From contig MNCI01022649.1 of the NCBI GenBank assembly GCA_015680685.1, forward strand, positions 204,068-268,067: DNA of 64,000 bases. Reading direction: 5' to 3'. Numbering within the stretch: the first letter of the stretch is position 1; each line of letters opens with the position of its first letter. Shown here piece by piece: positions 12,640 to 24,800 of the stretch. This stretch comes from Gnetum montanum (lineage: Eukaryota > Streptophyta > Gnetopsida > Gnetales > Gnetaceae). Position numbers and translations under genes: made by a program. Below the pieces are notes generated by a model. That model was not told the DNA's origin, made no database searches, and saw only the letters and a list, made by a program, of their open reading frames with translations.

Positions 12640-12925
12640 GATAAGAAATGCCCTCGTATAGGGTGCTTACACCAATAGAGGCTATGTAGCCCTAAGGAGT
12701 GTCATGTGAGCCCTATAACAAGATACAAAAGCCTAATAATAGGTCATGTGAGCCTTACAAAGGATCGCACTAGCCCTAAAAGCACACTGCAAGCCTAGTA
12801 ACAGGTTGTGTTGGCCCTAAATAGGGCTACGTAGGCCCTAAATAAGGCCATGTGAGCCTAGGGATGGGCCACATAGGCCCCAATGAGGGCTGCAAAAGCC
12901 CTAAAAATGGACTACATAGGCTTGG
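12640..12925 (+). repeat. Degenerate tandem repeat, 'ggccatgtgagccctaaa' units
   Basis: Roughly nine to ten units of about 30 bp share a gccctaa core and a (c)atgt.gag or (c)ata.g element. Confidence 0.6.
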
Positions 12926-13809
12926 GTTGCATTGCCCAATGCAACCCCTTCCCCATCGACTTCATCACCACTACCACTGACATGCACCTCTATTTACCAT
13001 GTTGCTTACCTTCTCCATGTTTCCTACCCTGCTACCAGCTACCACTCAGCCACCCAGTAGCCAAGATTGTTGATTTCTTTCAGTCACCACTACCCGCATG
13101 CCACCATGGCCATTGCTACCCTATGATAGAAAAATTCTCTGTTAATGAATGAAAGATTCAAATTTTCTATCTACTAACAAAAAAATCAAAATTTTTGCAA
13201 TTGATGGAAAAATTCAAAATTCTTGTTGATAAGTTATTAGTTAAATTATAAATGAGTGTACAAATTTTTTAAAATGAAAATTGGCATGTTGATAGTAATA
13301 GGGATAAGAATTTCATAATTAAGTATGCTCATTCTAGAGTAGTACTGGGATTGATGACCTCTTGGGAAGTCTCATTTTTTGCACCAAAAAGGATATGAAC
13401 TCTAGAAGCCATAACGTTTGATTTGAGAAGTCTTTTTTGATGAAATAAGAGTTGTTGCCTATAGTTTTCAACTTTCAAAAATAATGGTAAAGTCAAATTA
13501 ATCTCATGGAACCCCAAAAATTAGTTTTTACCCCTTGCCCAATAGAATGCCTCAAGACCCTTAAGAGTTTAATTTTTAGCATAACTCAAGCATACGATAT
13601 CCATTTTTAACATATGAATAATCATTTCCAACATTTTTCATCCTTTTGAACTCAATGGTGATGTCAGATTTATCATCTGGGTACCCAATAATTTGATGAT
13701 ATCATAAATTATGTTTTATGAATTTAACCTTTTTGGGACCTTAAGATCCCTATGGCATGTCATTCATTACACTACTGAAGTTAGTGTCTTTAAGGGAAAT
13801 ATAAAGGTT

Positions 13810-13915
13810 GTTAAGAATTAGATAATATAGTTATGTATTACTAAAATTAGATTATGTAGTTATATATTGCTAAAATTGGATAATGTAGTTAAATATTATC
13901 AGAATTAGTTGGAGA
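13810..13915 (+). repeat. Short AT-rich tandem repeat
   Basis: There are three units of about 40 bp of the form aattagataatatagttatg..attactaa. Confidence 0.6.
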
Positions 13916-14130
13916 ATCAGTATTAGTTGATTATCAATTGATGAATTAGTTGATGTATCAGTTGATTATCAGTTAATGAAACAAAATGGTCTTTAAGATG
14001 TATATCAATTCTTTTTGCAACTAAATCACATGGAAAAAGAACATGGAGACTCAAAATCTCATTTTGACAAGGAGTATGATACTCATGAAGAGAAATAATT
14101 TAAAAGAGAATCCAAGAATGTGAATTAAAG

Positions 14131-15200
14131 TTGCGACATACAACATGCTTGCAAGATCCCTCATGAGTAAGAAATAACATCTACTATGTCCAACATGGGC
14201 CTTGGATTAGCACAAATATCAATATCCATGCATCTTAATAGAGTTAGAAGATTTGGATGCTAATGTCTTATGCTTACAAGAAGTCCTACCATGGGAATTT
14301 CTATATCAATTCCAACTAGACTTGGGAAATATGGGACACATAGGTATTTATAAGTAAAAAGGTTCTTATGGAAGTTCTTCTTTTGAGCCATATAGATTAG
14401 CCTATTGTAGAAATCACAGCATGGATGGTTGTACAATCTTTTATAAAGAACCCAAGTTTGAATTGGTACAAAGGTTTGAATAGAGATTAGAAAATATGAT
14501 TTTTGAAATTCCAGAACATCAAGTAATGGAAATGAAAGAATAGTTAGGATTTTGGAAAAATCACATAGCCTTGGTAGTAATTCTAAAGGCTCATCTATCA
14601 AGAAGATGTATATGCATGTTTAACACACATTTGATTTCCAAACCAACATGTTTTGATGTTAAACTGTGTCAAGGAGCATACTTGATTAAGAAAATAAAAG
14701 AAAGTTTGAAGAATAAGTTATTTCTAAGTTACATTGATCCAGTGCCATTTGTTATTTATGAAGATTTCAATGCAAAAGTTGAAAGTAGTATTTATCAATT
14801 CTTAAAATATGAATGTGTAAAGGAATCCTTGGAAGATGAACCTGATTTGAATAAGATGTTTTCATTAATTTAGCATGAAATTCCATTGGCCAGTGCATAT
14901 ATTTTCTTACTTTGAATCTTCAATAGATAAATTAGATTCTAGAATTCAAGAATAGATTATGTTGATTAAGAACCATAGTTCAATAATTACTTTGCTATGA
15001 TTAATGAGGATGGGTCAATAACATTCTTCATTGAGAGTTTAGATTATATTTGGTATGACGTTTGATTCTTCTAAGTTAGCAAATTACTAGGGTTTATTTC
15101 TAAACAAGAAGTTGAGAAGAATCAAGATCAAGCTTTGCCATCCTATACAAGACCATCCGATCACATACCATTTATGGTAGAATTACAATTATTCCCATCA
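14131..15200 (+). pseudogene. CCR4/Angel-type deadenylase retrocopy (pseudogene)
   Basis: One plus-strand frame (codons in phase with 14139) reads about 352 codons of an endonuclease/exonuclease/phosphatase-fold mRNA deadenylase. Landmarks in order are TYNMLA, CPTWALD, DANVLCLQEV, DGCTIFYKEPKFELV, HIALVVILKA, CMFNTHL, DVKLCQGAYLI, EDFNAK (normally GDFN), IYQFLKY, HEIPLASAY, ESLDYIWYD and LPSYTRPSDHIPFMVEL. The catalytic signatures LQE, NTH, DFN and SDH are all still visible. Stops at 14175, 14208, 14355, 14481, 14541 and 14871 and later ones kill it, but I see no frameshift or intron. Plant CCR4-family genes contain introns, so this is best read as a cDNA-derived copy. It sits inside EC, which suggests capture. 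The N-terminal residues of the parent are missing. Confidence 0.85.
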
Positions 15201-15639
15201 CTTCATAAGGTTGATCAAGATCAGAAAGTATCTCACACTTACTTTTATTTATGATATTATTATTTTATTCATTAATTAATTTATATTTTAATTAGAAAAG
15301 TAAAATATATAAGGTAACAAAAATTGGAAATAAAGAATCTTCCCTACCTTCACTAAGTAATCAGATTTGAGTTGTACTTTATGTGATCCATGTAAGGACC
15401 AGTGATTGGTGGTCATTAGATCTTTAATTTACTTCTTGTCATTATCTAAGAAAATGAAGTATCAAGAAAGTAATATTTAATTTTCCATATATTTTTCTCA
15501 CATATATCTTTTTTATAAAATAAGCAAGAAATAACTTCAAGTTCAAACGAGAAATCAAATTATTGGAGTATAGGATCATGAAAGAAAGCATTGGTGCTGG
15601 AAAAAGATAGAGAATGTGGACTTGTTTGAGAATGAACAA

Positions 15640-15657
15640 AAACTAAGGGGGGTAGAT
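15640..15657 (+). other. EC polypurine tract
   Basis: The purine-rich run aactaaggggggtagat lies directly upstream of the 3' LTR, where plus-strand priming is expected. Confidence 0.8.
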
Positions 15658-16233
15658 TATCACATCACCATTCCAAAATGATTTTTTTGCCTAATGAAGA
15701 TGATGCCTTTTCATAACAAGTATTATTGCTATGTTAATAAAGACCCGAAAGGATAGCTATAATTAAGACCCAAAAGGGCATCCTGTAATAATGAACAGGT
15801 ATTTCAAGATGGCCTTTGGGGGTTTGACCTAAGGAATTTATACCCAAGCTTAGAGGTTGTGCCAAGCATGGAGTGGTAGAGCTGTATAGGCAAGTCATGA
15901 GAACTAGGTGAAGCAAAAAAAAGAAGTGGACTAGCCATCCTTTCTGGTCGAGTTATAGGCCTAACCATGGTGGTAGTGCTAGATTGCCTCTAAGGGATAG
16001 ATGCCAAAGGAAGAAAACCTCAAGAAACACTCTTAAATCATGATCTAAATATGCTATTCCATATCAATAAAGCATTCTTTTCTTTCTCTTTTTACATCTT
16101 TCCTGTTATTTCCTATATACATAATGTTGAATGTTACATATACTTTACATTTGGTATATTGTCTTCATACACATAATGTCTAATATATCGTATATTTGAT
16201 GTTTTCCATGACACCTAGGGAGAGGATGTCACA
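15658..16233 (+). repeat. EC 3' LTR (576 bp)
   Basis: It matches the 5' LTR along its length with scattered substitutions and is followed by the tatat target duplication. Confidence 0.88.
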
Positions 16234-16238
16234 TATAT

Positions 16239-17165
16239 GTCCCCCCCCCGTCTACCCTTATGAACTTGCTCAAGGATTTTGTAGGCTTCAGTTTTGCCCA
16301 AGCACACTAATAATATGCCATCAAATGACCATTGACATAATGTGTTATCACCCATGATGACGTACTATTTTGATCATTCACGTATGGTGTCTTTTTGAGA
16401 ACTATTCAAGCCTTGTGGAGATTCACCATGCATAAGGTAAAACCTAATATCCTCATAGCATTTCCTTGAAGGAGTGATACTCACAAAGGCTACGAAGTTG
16501 TTCTCAATGTTTTGCATGATGGAAATAGCACAATCCATGATTAAGAAAGGTAATTTGCTAAACACATTAGGTGTCACACTGAGAGCTAAGGTTGTAATGG
16601 CATCAGCTAACATGTTCTCAGTTTGGGGTACATGTTCGATATCAATGTCTATGAATTGTTGCATCAACTTCTTCGCTAAGTCACAATAAGATTGCAAATG
16701 TTAGTTTTTACATGCCTAAACCTTAGTTACTTAGTTAACCACAAGTTGCAAGTCATGTTTTATAGCTAGACATTTGATTGCTATGTCATGGACTATCATA
16801 ATTTCTCTGATTAATCCCTCAAACCTCGCTACATTGTTAGTACATGGGAATTTGAAATAATAAGCAAAGGGTTGGATTTCATCAAATGGGAGTGTTATGA
16901 TGGTAGAAACACTAGTCCCATGAGTAGTAAAATCTCTATCAAAGTACATGACCACCTCATAGCCTTTAGATACATTACTAATAATGTTAATGTGCTCATC
17001 CAGGAATTCAGGGTATATGGCTATGTGGTCTTCTACTAATGAAGCAATAAGTTGTGTGACTATAGCTTGACCTTTCATTAAGGCTTGAGAGATGTAATAA
17101 AGGTTAAACTCAATTATTATGGCTTTCCAGAGGGCAATATCACTATTTTGATAGATTTTGGTCAT
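16239..17165 (-). pseudogene. Ty3/gypsy RNase H and start of integrase (pseudogene)
   Basis: The minus strand reads VVMYFDRDFTTHGTSVSTI, then FPCTNNVARFEGLI and HDLQLVVN, the RNase H fold with its first Asp (YFD; usually YFDGA) and a degraded second acidic site (NNVARFEGLI for NNVAEYEALI). LMQQFIDIDIEHVPQTENML then ADAITTLA covers the C-terminal part (usually N..ADALA.LA). WSFDGILLVCLGKTEA and ILEQVHKG at 16250-16330 begin the integrase zinc-finger region, where EC has inserted. Several stops show decay. Confidence 0.85.
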
Positions 17166-18640
17166 TATGGCTCTAAGTATGTTGTCATTACAGATGACAT
17201 TGACCTAGATCCTAAAGAGGTAATGCCATCACTTCTTCAGTAAGAAGACTAAGGCTAGACAATACTTCTCTTCTTCAATGTACCAAGTCTCATGGGCAAC
17301 TAATGCATGGCTTAAGTAGTATACCAAAAGCTCTACTCCATCATCTCATTTCTGATAAAGTAGAGAGGCAATAGATGTGTTAGAGATAGCAAGGTAGATG
17401 TAAAAAGGCTTATCCTCTTACAATGAATAAACTATCGGTAATTATGCCCACACTTGCTTAAGTTTTTAGAGGCTTCTTGGCATTGATCCATCCACTCATA
17501 CTGGACTCCTTTCTTAAGCAAGTGTTGCATGGGTTGTACCTTATCTATAAGCCTAATGATAAACCTATGGATAAATTGTAATCTAACTTGCAATCCTCAA
17601 AGCTCCTTAAGGTTGGTTCCTGCTGCCAAGTTGGATATGGTCTTAACCTTATCATGGTTTACACGTATTCCCACTTTGGATACTACAAAGCCAAAAATTG
17701 TACCAATTTTGATGTCAAAGACACACTTCTTAGGATTCAACCTAAGCTTGTACTTGAGGCATCATTTAAGCACAATGTCAAGGTCATGTGTATGGTTATC
17801 AATCACTTTGGACTTAACAGTTATATTATCTATGTAATCGTTGAGCAATCCTAGATATAATCACTATAAATTTTTTTCATTACTCTTTGGTAGGTTACTT
17901 CTGTGATCTTTAGGCCAAAGGACTTCATGAAATAGTAAAAGGTACCCCAACTGGTCATGAAGGTCATACTAAGTTGACATTCTAGATTAATCCTAATTTG
18001 GTTGTATCCTGAGAACCCATCCATGAAGGATAATAAGGCATGCCTAACTGTAGTATCAATAAGTTGGTCAATAGTATGCAAAGCAAAATCATCCTTAATG
18101 GTTGCCTTATTTATGTCTCAGAAATAGCAAATACGTATACGCCCATTTTTCTTAGGGACTATCACTATGTTGGACACCCATTATGCATAATTGTCAACTT
18201 GAATGAAACTAGCCTGATATAGTTTCATGATTTTATTAAGAATTGCCAAGGCTAAATCTAGCCTAATCTTGTAAACTTTTTGCTTAACTACTCTAATGCT
18301 AGGATTGAGTATGATGTTATGTTGCACTAGGCATGGGTCAAGACCTCGCATATCTTCATATGACCAGGCAAAAACCTTAATGTTGTTCTGGAGGACCTTG
18401 GTGATGTCTTGAGCCTATTGAGGTTCTAGTGAGGAACTTAGTTTTAGCATTTTCTCCTTACCATTGCGTGTCTTGATAGAAACCTCAAATAGAAAGTCCT
18501 CGGTAATGTTGCCAGCCTCAAGGTTAAGGGTTTTGACTAGGTTTTCTAACCACTCTAGAGGTTTCTCTATTTAGGCTATGTGGTCGACAAGACTTTTAGG
18601 CTCAAGATCTAGGTAATTAAGGTCGATACATCATTCAACA
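17166..18640 (-). pseudogene. Ty3/gypsy reverse transcriptase (pseudogene)
   Basis: From 18640 downwards the minus strand reads LKLSSSLEP, IKVFAWSYEDMRGLDPCLV, VSNIVIVPKKNGRIRICYF, HALLSFMDGFSGYNQIRINL, WGTFYYFMKSFGLK, TYQRVMKKIYSD and then YIDN at 17825-17836. These are RT fingers and palm motifs in order. The catalytic YxDD box reads YIDN, so its second Asp is lost, in addition to several stops. The thumb and connection follow (LRLNPKKCVFDIKIGTIFGF). The upstream DLEPKSLVDHIA linker near 18600 is the last readable coding before the non-pol block. Confidence 0.87.
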
Positions 18641-18649
18641 TCACCATGA

Positions 18650-19330
18650 GGTCCACTTAGGTTCAATGGTAAATTGATGGATTAGCCAAAACATGCTATT
18701 TCATGGTCAAACAAGATCAAAAAAAGGCTATAAGAGGTAGATGAAGACAAATAAGATGAAAAAAGGGCTACATAAGGTCAAATAATGGTCAAACGATGGA
18801 AACACTTGGCGCAATGGGGCTAAGTGATGCTCCAAGGATAATAAATGTTGATAATGGGGAATAAGGTTAAAACATGTTGAAACATAATGAAACAAGGCTA
18901 AATCAATCAAGGTAGAAAACATAACGTCAAACATGAACAACTATGGCTATACTTTGCCAATTTTAGGCCTTAGCATGCCATGGTCTTGCTAGTTTAAGGC
19001 CTCAACGAGCCATATGATGGTTACATGGTGTTAAATTATGGTCAAGGATGGTCAAACCCCATCACCTAACACTAATCAAAGGTCAAACAACAACAATGGA
19101 GTTCACAAGAGAGAGATAATGAGGTAGATATGATGAAAATAGAGCTAGGTAGAAGTCAAATTAGATCAACTAATGATAATAATGTCAACAATGTATAACA
19201 AGATAAAAATAACTTGAAACATAGTGAAATAAGATAAAATCAGCCAAGGTGGAAAGCATGTGGTAAAAGAATATTAAAATTAATCAAATAGAGTTAAATT
19301 TCCAAGTTTTACGACTTATCATGCCATGGT
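18650..19330. other. Start of the non-pol block inside the giant gypsy element
   Basis: This is purine-rich, 'ggtcaaa'-rich sequence without a readable domain. Two copies of an 'attttaggcc..gccat' phrase at 18,958-19,008 resemble the minisatellite at 33,825-33,985, at the other end of the block. Confidence 0.4.
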
Positions 19331-21560
19331 AGAGGTCTACAAGGCTGTCAGGTGAGTTTGGGTGCATGATGAGATTGTTTGAAGGCTATTTGAAGTCAAA
19401 ATGACACTTTTTGATGTGACTATGCTGGGCTCCACTAGTTACTACGTTGGCTAGCATAGTCACATCAAGCCCCAGTGTAGTTGAAATTAGTAGGTGGTTT
19501 CCCAAGTTTATCATGCTAGTTTTGAGTTTCAGATGGTATATACGACCAACACTATGGACTAGGATTGAAGATTGGTGGATTTTAACTCTATTTTTATACT
19601 TTGGAAGCTGGAAATGATGCCAAAACTAGAAACTACATTAGGACTACATTGGCTAGCATAATCTAGCTCTAATCTAGTGTAGTTGCATGAGAAAAATGGA
19701 TTTTGGGATTTCAGAGTTACTACCAGTGTTCTGTCAACTTCCTAGGGTGTTCTGTCAACTTCCTAGGGTAATGCAGGGCTTTGAAAGGTCTGAATTAAAC
19801 ATTCGAAAGTCAAAATAGGCTATTGAATGTAGAGATTTGGTAGCAACACCTCATGACCATGCTAGCCAACATAGTTGAGGGTTGATTTAGATGTAGATGG
19901 ACCAAAATTTAGGTTTTTCATGGTTGAATAAAGTTCAACTACAACCAGCTCTAGGATTCAACAATTATAGGCTTCTGGCATCAAGTTTTTGGTCACTCTA
20001 AGTAATGTTGTATTAATCAAACAATCTTGGAACATGGACTATGTGAGTTCTATGCTACCTAATGTAGTCATAGGCCTACCTTAGGATAGGCACATGAAAT
20101 TTGATGTTCCCAAGGTCAGAAAAAGATAAAATCATCACTAGGCAATGTCAATCGATGTTCTAGGTATCTTAGATCAAATTTTAGGCCATTTGGGATGCCA
20201 AGATGCTAATTCCATGAATTCCCAACCATGACTACACTATAACTACACTTGCTAGCATAGTCATGGCCCTCCCTTGCATATTTAGGTGTGAATTCTAACT
20301 TTTGATGGGTTTCTATGATCAATTAACTAATCTCTTGGGTTTCCAAGTTTACCAGTGTTCCTAGCCAAGGTTTTGGCTTAAGATGGTTGATTCCAAAGGT
20401 TGTTTGAGCTTTGAAATGATGATTTCCCATTGTGACTATGCTAACCAATGTAATTGAGCCTAGACTCAGCATAGATGAGATGAATCTAACATTTCCAATG
20501 TCAAAATGAGGTAGAATTATAGCTAGATGACGTCAATCGAGTTTCTAGGTTTCCAAGTTAGGTTTTGGGCTATTTTGTGTCAAACTACTGGTCAAAGCTT
20601 CCTAGGATCATGACTACGCTAGAACTACCTTAGCTAGCATAGTCCAGGCCTCCTCCAACATAGTCACAACATGAATCCTAGATTTTGATGTAATTCTATG
20701 GTCGACTAACTCAATTTTTGACTTCTAAGATCACTAGTGTTAGAAACTAGGGTTTCAGGCCTAAAATTATCAATTTTGGTGATTTTTTTGATGTCAAAAT
20801 GGCCATACACCATTGGAATACATTGGCTAGTGTATTCATAGTGTGAAGATGGTGTGTATGATGATCTCTAGCCATTTTTGACTACGGTTGCCAAGTTTAG
20901 AGGTCTCTTGGATCTCTAGCAGGAATTTGAGGTTGACATGATGTATTGAAAAGTCAATTTGGCATGTCCTTAGCTTTTTTTGGGGTTTTAGAGGGTGGAC
21001 TACATTGGGACTATACTAGCCAACATAGTCCCAAGCCTCTCTAGTGTAGTCCTAATGTGAAAATGGATTATGGTCTTCTTTTGTTTCATAATTTGCTAGT
21101 ACAATGTCACCAAGGATTCTAGGGTGATGGAAAGGTTAAAATATGTTAATTTGAAGGATAAATTTGTTTTTAATGGTTATTTCTTACACAAATATGTTAG
21201 GACTATGCTGGCTAGCATAGTTGAGGGCTCTACCAGTGTATTCCATAAAAGAAAATGGTTTTTGATGGTTTTTGATAGGTTTCATGCAATTTTAGAGCTA
21301 CCAGAGGTTCTAGTTAGGTTTGGTATATGGTGTTCCAATTTTGGAATTAATCAGAAGTTTGGTTGATCATTTTTTCTTCCATTCCACTTGTGACTATGTT
21401 GTCCAATGTAGTTAAGCTACTAGTCAACCTCATTGTCCAATTTCCATAAATGTGAAAACCTGGTTTTCCATTTTGGTCATACGGGTTCATAACATAAATG
21501 GATAGTTGGGAGGTTGATTTTATCATTTTTTGAGTTTTGGTATTCATTCTAAGGCTTCTG
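19330..21560 (+). repeat. Diverged tandem array, period about 195 bp
   Basis: About eleven units share a core such as gactacattggctagcata plus a following '..ctagtgtagt' phrase. Core centres fall near 19447, 19650, 19860, 20055, 20255, 20440, 20635, 20820, 21012, 21204 and 21395, giving steps of 185-210 bp. A second conserved phrase, gtttccaagttt..aggttttggg, lies between cores. The core is palindromic (GACTAYG..CATAGTC) and also occurs in the element's LTRs. Confidence 0.8.
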
Positions 21561-21863
21561 GGTACTCGAACCCTAGTATAATGACCCTAGGAAGTTGAAA
21601 ACCCAATAGTGTTAGGATTTCCATTGGCTTATCACCTAGGCATCTAGTGGGGCCCATCTAAAATTTTTGTTTTTTCATGCATTGGTTTCCCACTCACCCA
21701 ACATAGTCACACTTTTCAATTATGATCATTGAGTTTAGTGAGACTTGGGTGAACATTTTGGGGAAACTAGGGTTTTAAAATGGGCACATAAGTTTGGAAG
21801 TGTTTTCCATACTACAATTTTACATGAATCATAATCTTCTCACCACATTCAAGCTTCATAACC

Positions 21864-24800
21864 TTGCATCAAAGCTTTATACCTATTTCAACAACTACTA
21901 CTCCTATTTCCAGTGTAGTCACAAATTTTTCACACCAAGAGGCTAGTGTAGTTCCTACAAAAGGATTCAAAAGCTCAAAGATTTTGGTTATTACTGCATT
22001 AATGGTTACCATGTCAAAGAGGAAGGCTTCCATCACTAAGAACCTAGCCCTAGAAGAGGGTCATTCAATGGCCCAAGGCCTCTCTAACCTCCCATGGCTA
22101 GTAATTGTTGAAAGCTCCACCACCATGCTGCCTAGGTACACCAATTCAAGCCTATTTGTGTGAAATTTCTTTAGCATCCTAGGCATTTTTGGTTGTAGGG
22201 GTTTGTGTGTTAGTTGAATTTGAATTTTGTAAAAATCCTACATTATATCTATGCTATTTTTATGGATTTTCAATTTTTCTTGGGTTGTGGGATTGGTGTA
22301 TGTTGAATTAAAAAAAAAGTTTAGGGCGTTTATCTATTTTGGGGCAAGAAAAAGTCACACCACTTTCATATCTTTGTATGTTTAAAAGGTTTGGAAATAT
22401 TATTTTTTATACCCATAGGGTTGTATTACTATGGTTAATGGTCAAATGGATTTTTGAACCACCTAATTCTAACTTATGGTTAATTCTCCATGAATTTTTC
22501 CGTAAGCTAGTGCATAGTGGATTTTCAATTTTTGCCATTTTTTCATGGTAGTTTGGTAATTTTTTAGTGTAAAAAAGGTTAAGAATTTTTTTGGTTTTAA
22601 GGTTGTGGATTTTTATTTCTTTTTTTAAAGATTCCAAATGCTATGGAATCATCAAATGTGGATGTTTAGTTAATTTTCTATGAAATTTTTTGTAAACTCG
22701 TGCAAAGTATGATTTTGCTATGACAATTTGGTTCATATCAATTTTGCATTTTTTCCTACAAAAATAGCTATAAATTTTATGGTTTATGATTTTAAGTGTT
22801 TAGTTCATTGTTTAAGGATTCCAACGACTATGGAATTACTAAATTTGGTTACACAGGTGATTTTTGGTGAATTTTTTGGTAACCTAGTGTTAAAGTGTGG
22901 TTTTTTGGTCATTACGGTTTACCCTTGTGAAGATGGGTAGCATTGGCACTTTAGAAGCTTTTTCCAGCCAATGTCTCAAGGTCTTAGGGATGCTATGCGG
23001 TGTGAGAAAGGGTTTGGAATTTTTTTTACAAGTGTTAAGAATTTTTTAATACCTTTTATTAGTCATCTACTGTAGTTGTTTTCTATAGTTTTGGTGTTGT
23101 TTGTGCAATTTTTGTGAATGTTGTTTAAGGTTTTGGGTTGTGTTTCAAATTTTTTCTAAGCTTGAAAATTCAATGTATATGTCAAATCCTATTCAAATTT
23201 TATGGCTACACAATTTCCAACCTTACAAAAATTTTAGTTCTAATCTATCAAGTTTGGTCAAGTGTCAACTGTTCTATAAAATTGTAGTTTTCACCATGAA
23301 AACTACGAATCTCCCTGTCTGTACATGCAATGTTGGTATTGTTGGTGTGTTCTTATGATTATGTTAAAATTTTGTTAAGGTTTTTTAAATTTTTTTTTTA
23401 GTTCTAAATAGTCATTTTGAATTTTTAGAAAATTTTAACTAGCCCTCCTAGATTTTTTACTATGGCTAATTTCACCATTAACTAGGAATCTTAGTAAAAT
23501 TTTGCAAAATTTAAATTGGTGTTTCTAACTATAGTAGTTTGTATATGCTATTTTTCATGTTTTTGATGTTTCTACATAAAATAATTTTACACTTTTATGC
23601 AAATTTTACCATGAAAATTGCCATCAATTATTGGTAGGCTACTTGGTTGTATTCAATTTTACGTGAAAGTTGTTCCTAGTTGTGGTTTTGACTCTTGAAA
23701 CTATGGTTTTAGTTGCTATGTCTACATGAAAACGTTGATATTAAAGTTATATTAATTTTTGGGTATTTAACATTTCATTATATTTGGTTATGATTGTTTA
23801 TGGTTTTAACTATTGTTGTTGTTATATGCAAGGCCTTCCTCAAGCCCATATTGGTGGTGATCTAGCTAGTGGGATTGTTTTGTTGCATCCACACTTGAGG
23901 ACCTAACACCCCGCTTGCCCACATGACACTAGAGCATAGCTCCCTATGGTTTAGGCCAGGGGTCCAAGAGTTCTTAGCCTTTCTACTACAATATTTTAGT
24001 ATGATGATATGGTCATACTTATCATCCCACACAGCTACCATCATCATTGAGACCTTGCTGCCCTAGTCATCTAGCTTGATCATCAAGTTCCTAAAATATG
24101 ATCCTAAAATGCATGTAGAGGTTGAAGTAATTGATAGCACTCACACAAGGGAGACTCATAAACTGCCCAAAATTTGGAACATGCTAGAGTTCAACTTGTA
24201 TAATGCTAACAACACTTTTGCTAGTTGGTCACGGGGCCCACACACTATTTCAGAACCCTCCCGATGTTGTCTACCATGTGGAAGGGTAACCATGGTTTTA
24301 AGTTTTCATTTTTGGCTACTTTAATCATTGGTTTTACTAGGATATTTGTCTTTAACAATTTTTTGCCTTGAATTGGTATACTTGTAGGTATAGGGTAATG
24401 ATAAGGGGTTCATCAAGAGTGACTAGCTCTTACCCTTTGTCCAAATAGTGTTGAAGGTTTTTTCCAAAAGCCATATAGTGAGTCTTATGGTGGTGGAGCA
24501 ACTAAGAGGTGACCTAGGCAGGTACACCACACATTACTCCAAAACCTACCAATGATGTGTATACAATGGGACAACACATGGTGGGTGGGGCAAATCAGAT
24601 CTTTCTCGCATACCCATTGAAAACCCCATGTAATCCTCTTCCAACAAGAAAGGTAAGAGTTATTTATTTATTTATTTATTTATTTTATTTTTGTTTTTGT
24701 TTTCATGTCAACATTTCCATGATTATATGATTGTAGGTTACTTAGGCTTTAAGTGTCTAAACAATTTTATTGGCTATGATTGGCTATAAATTTGGTTATG

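Larger units (their letters stand above)
10901..14130. other. EC internal region, non-coding
   Basis: There are A/T-rich stretches and C-rich, repeat-rich stretches with no recognisable domain. The Pro/His/Thr-rich ORF at 11932-12165 and the one at 12883-13152 look like translations of repeats. Three tandem-repeat tracts are listed separately. Confidence 0.5.
10313..16233 (+). mobile_element. EC: Met-tRNA-primed LTR element carrying a host gene copy
   Basis: This 5921-bp element has LTRs 10313-10884 and 15658-16233 and a perfect 5-bp duplication 'tatat' (10308-10312 and 16234-16238). A primer site 'tggtatcagagcaa' follows the left LTR and a purine tract precedes the right LTR, so it is plus-oriented. 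No gag or pol domain is recognisable; the interior holds degenerate tandem repeats and an intronless CCR4/Angel-type deadenylase copy. It separates RNase H from integrase in the giant gypsy element. Confidence 0.9.

Noticed and set aside
12476-12925. Regularly spaced short repeats resembling a CRISPR-like array
   Set aside because: Units are degenerate, spacers are not distinct, and the window is clearly a plant nuclear genome.
11932-13152. Pro/His/Thr/Cys-rich ORFs in EC
   Set aside because: They are translations of C-rich tandem repeats, without domain resemblance or a start context.
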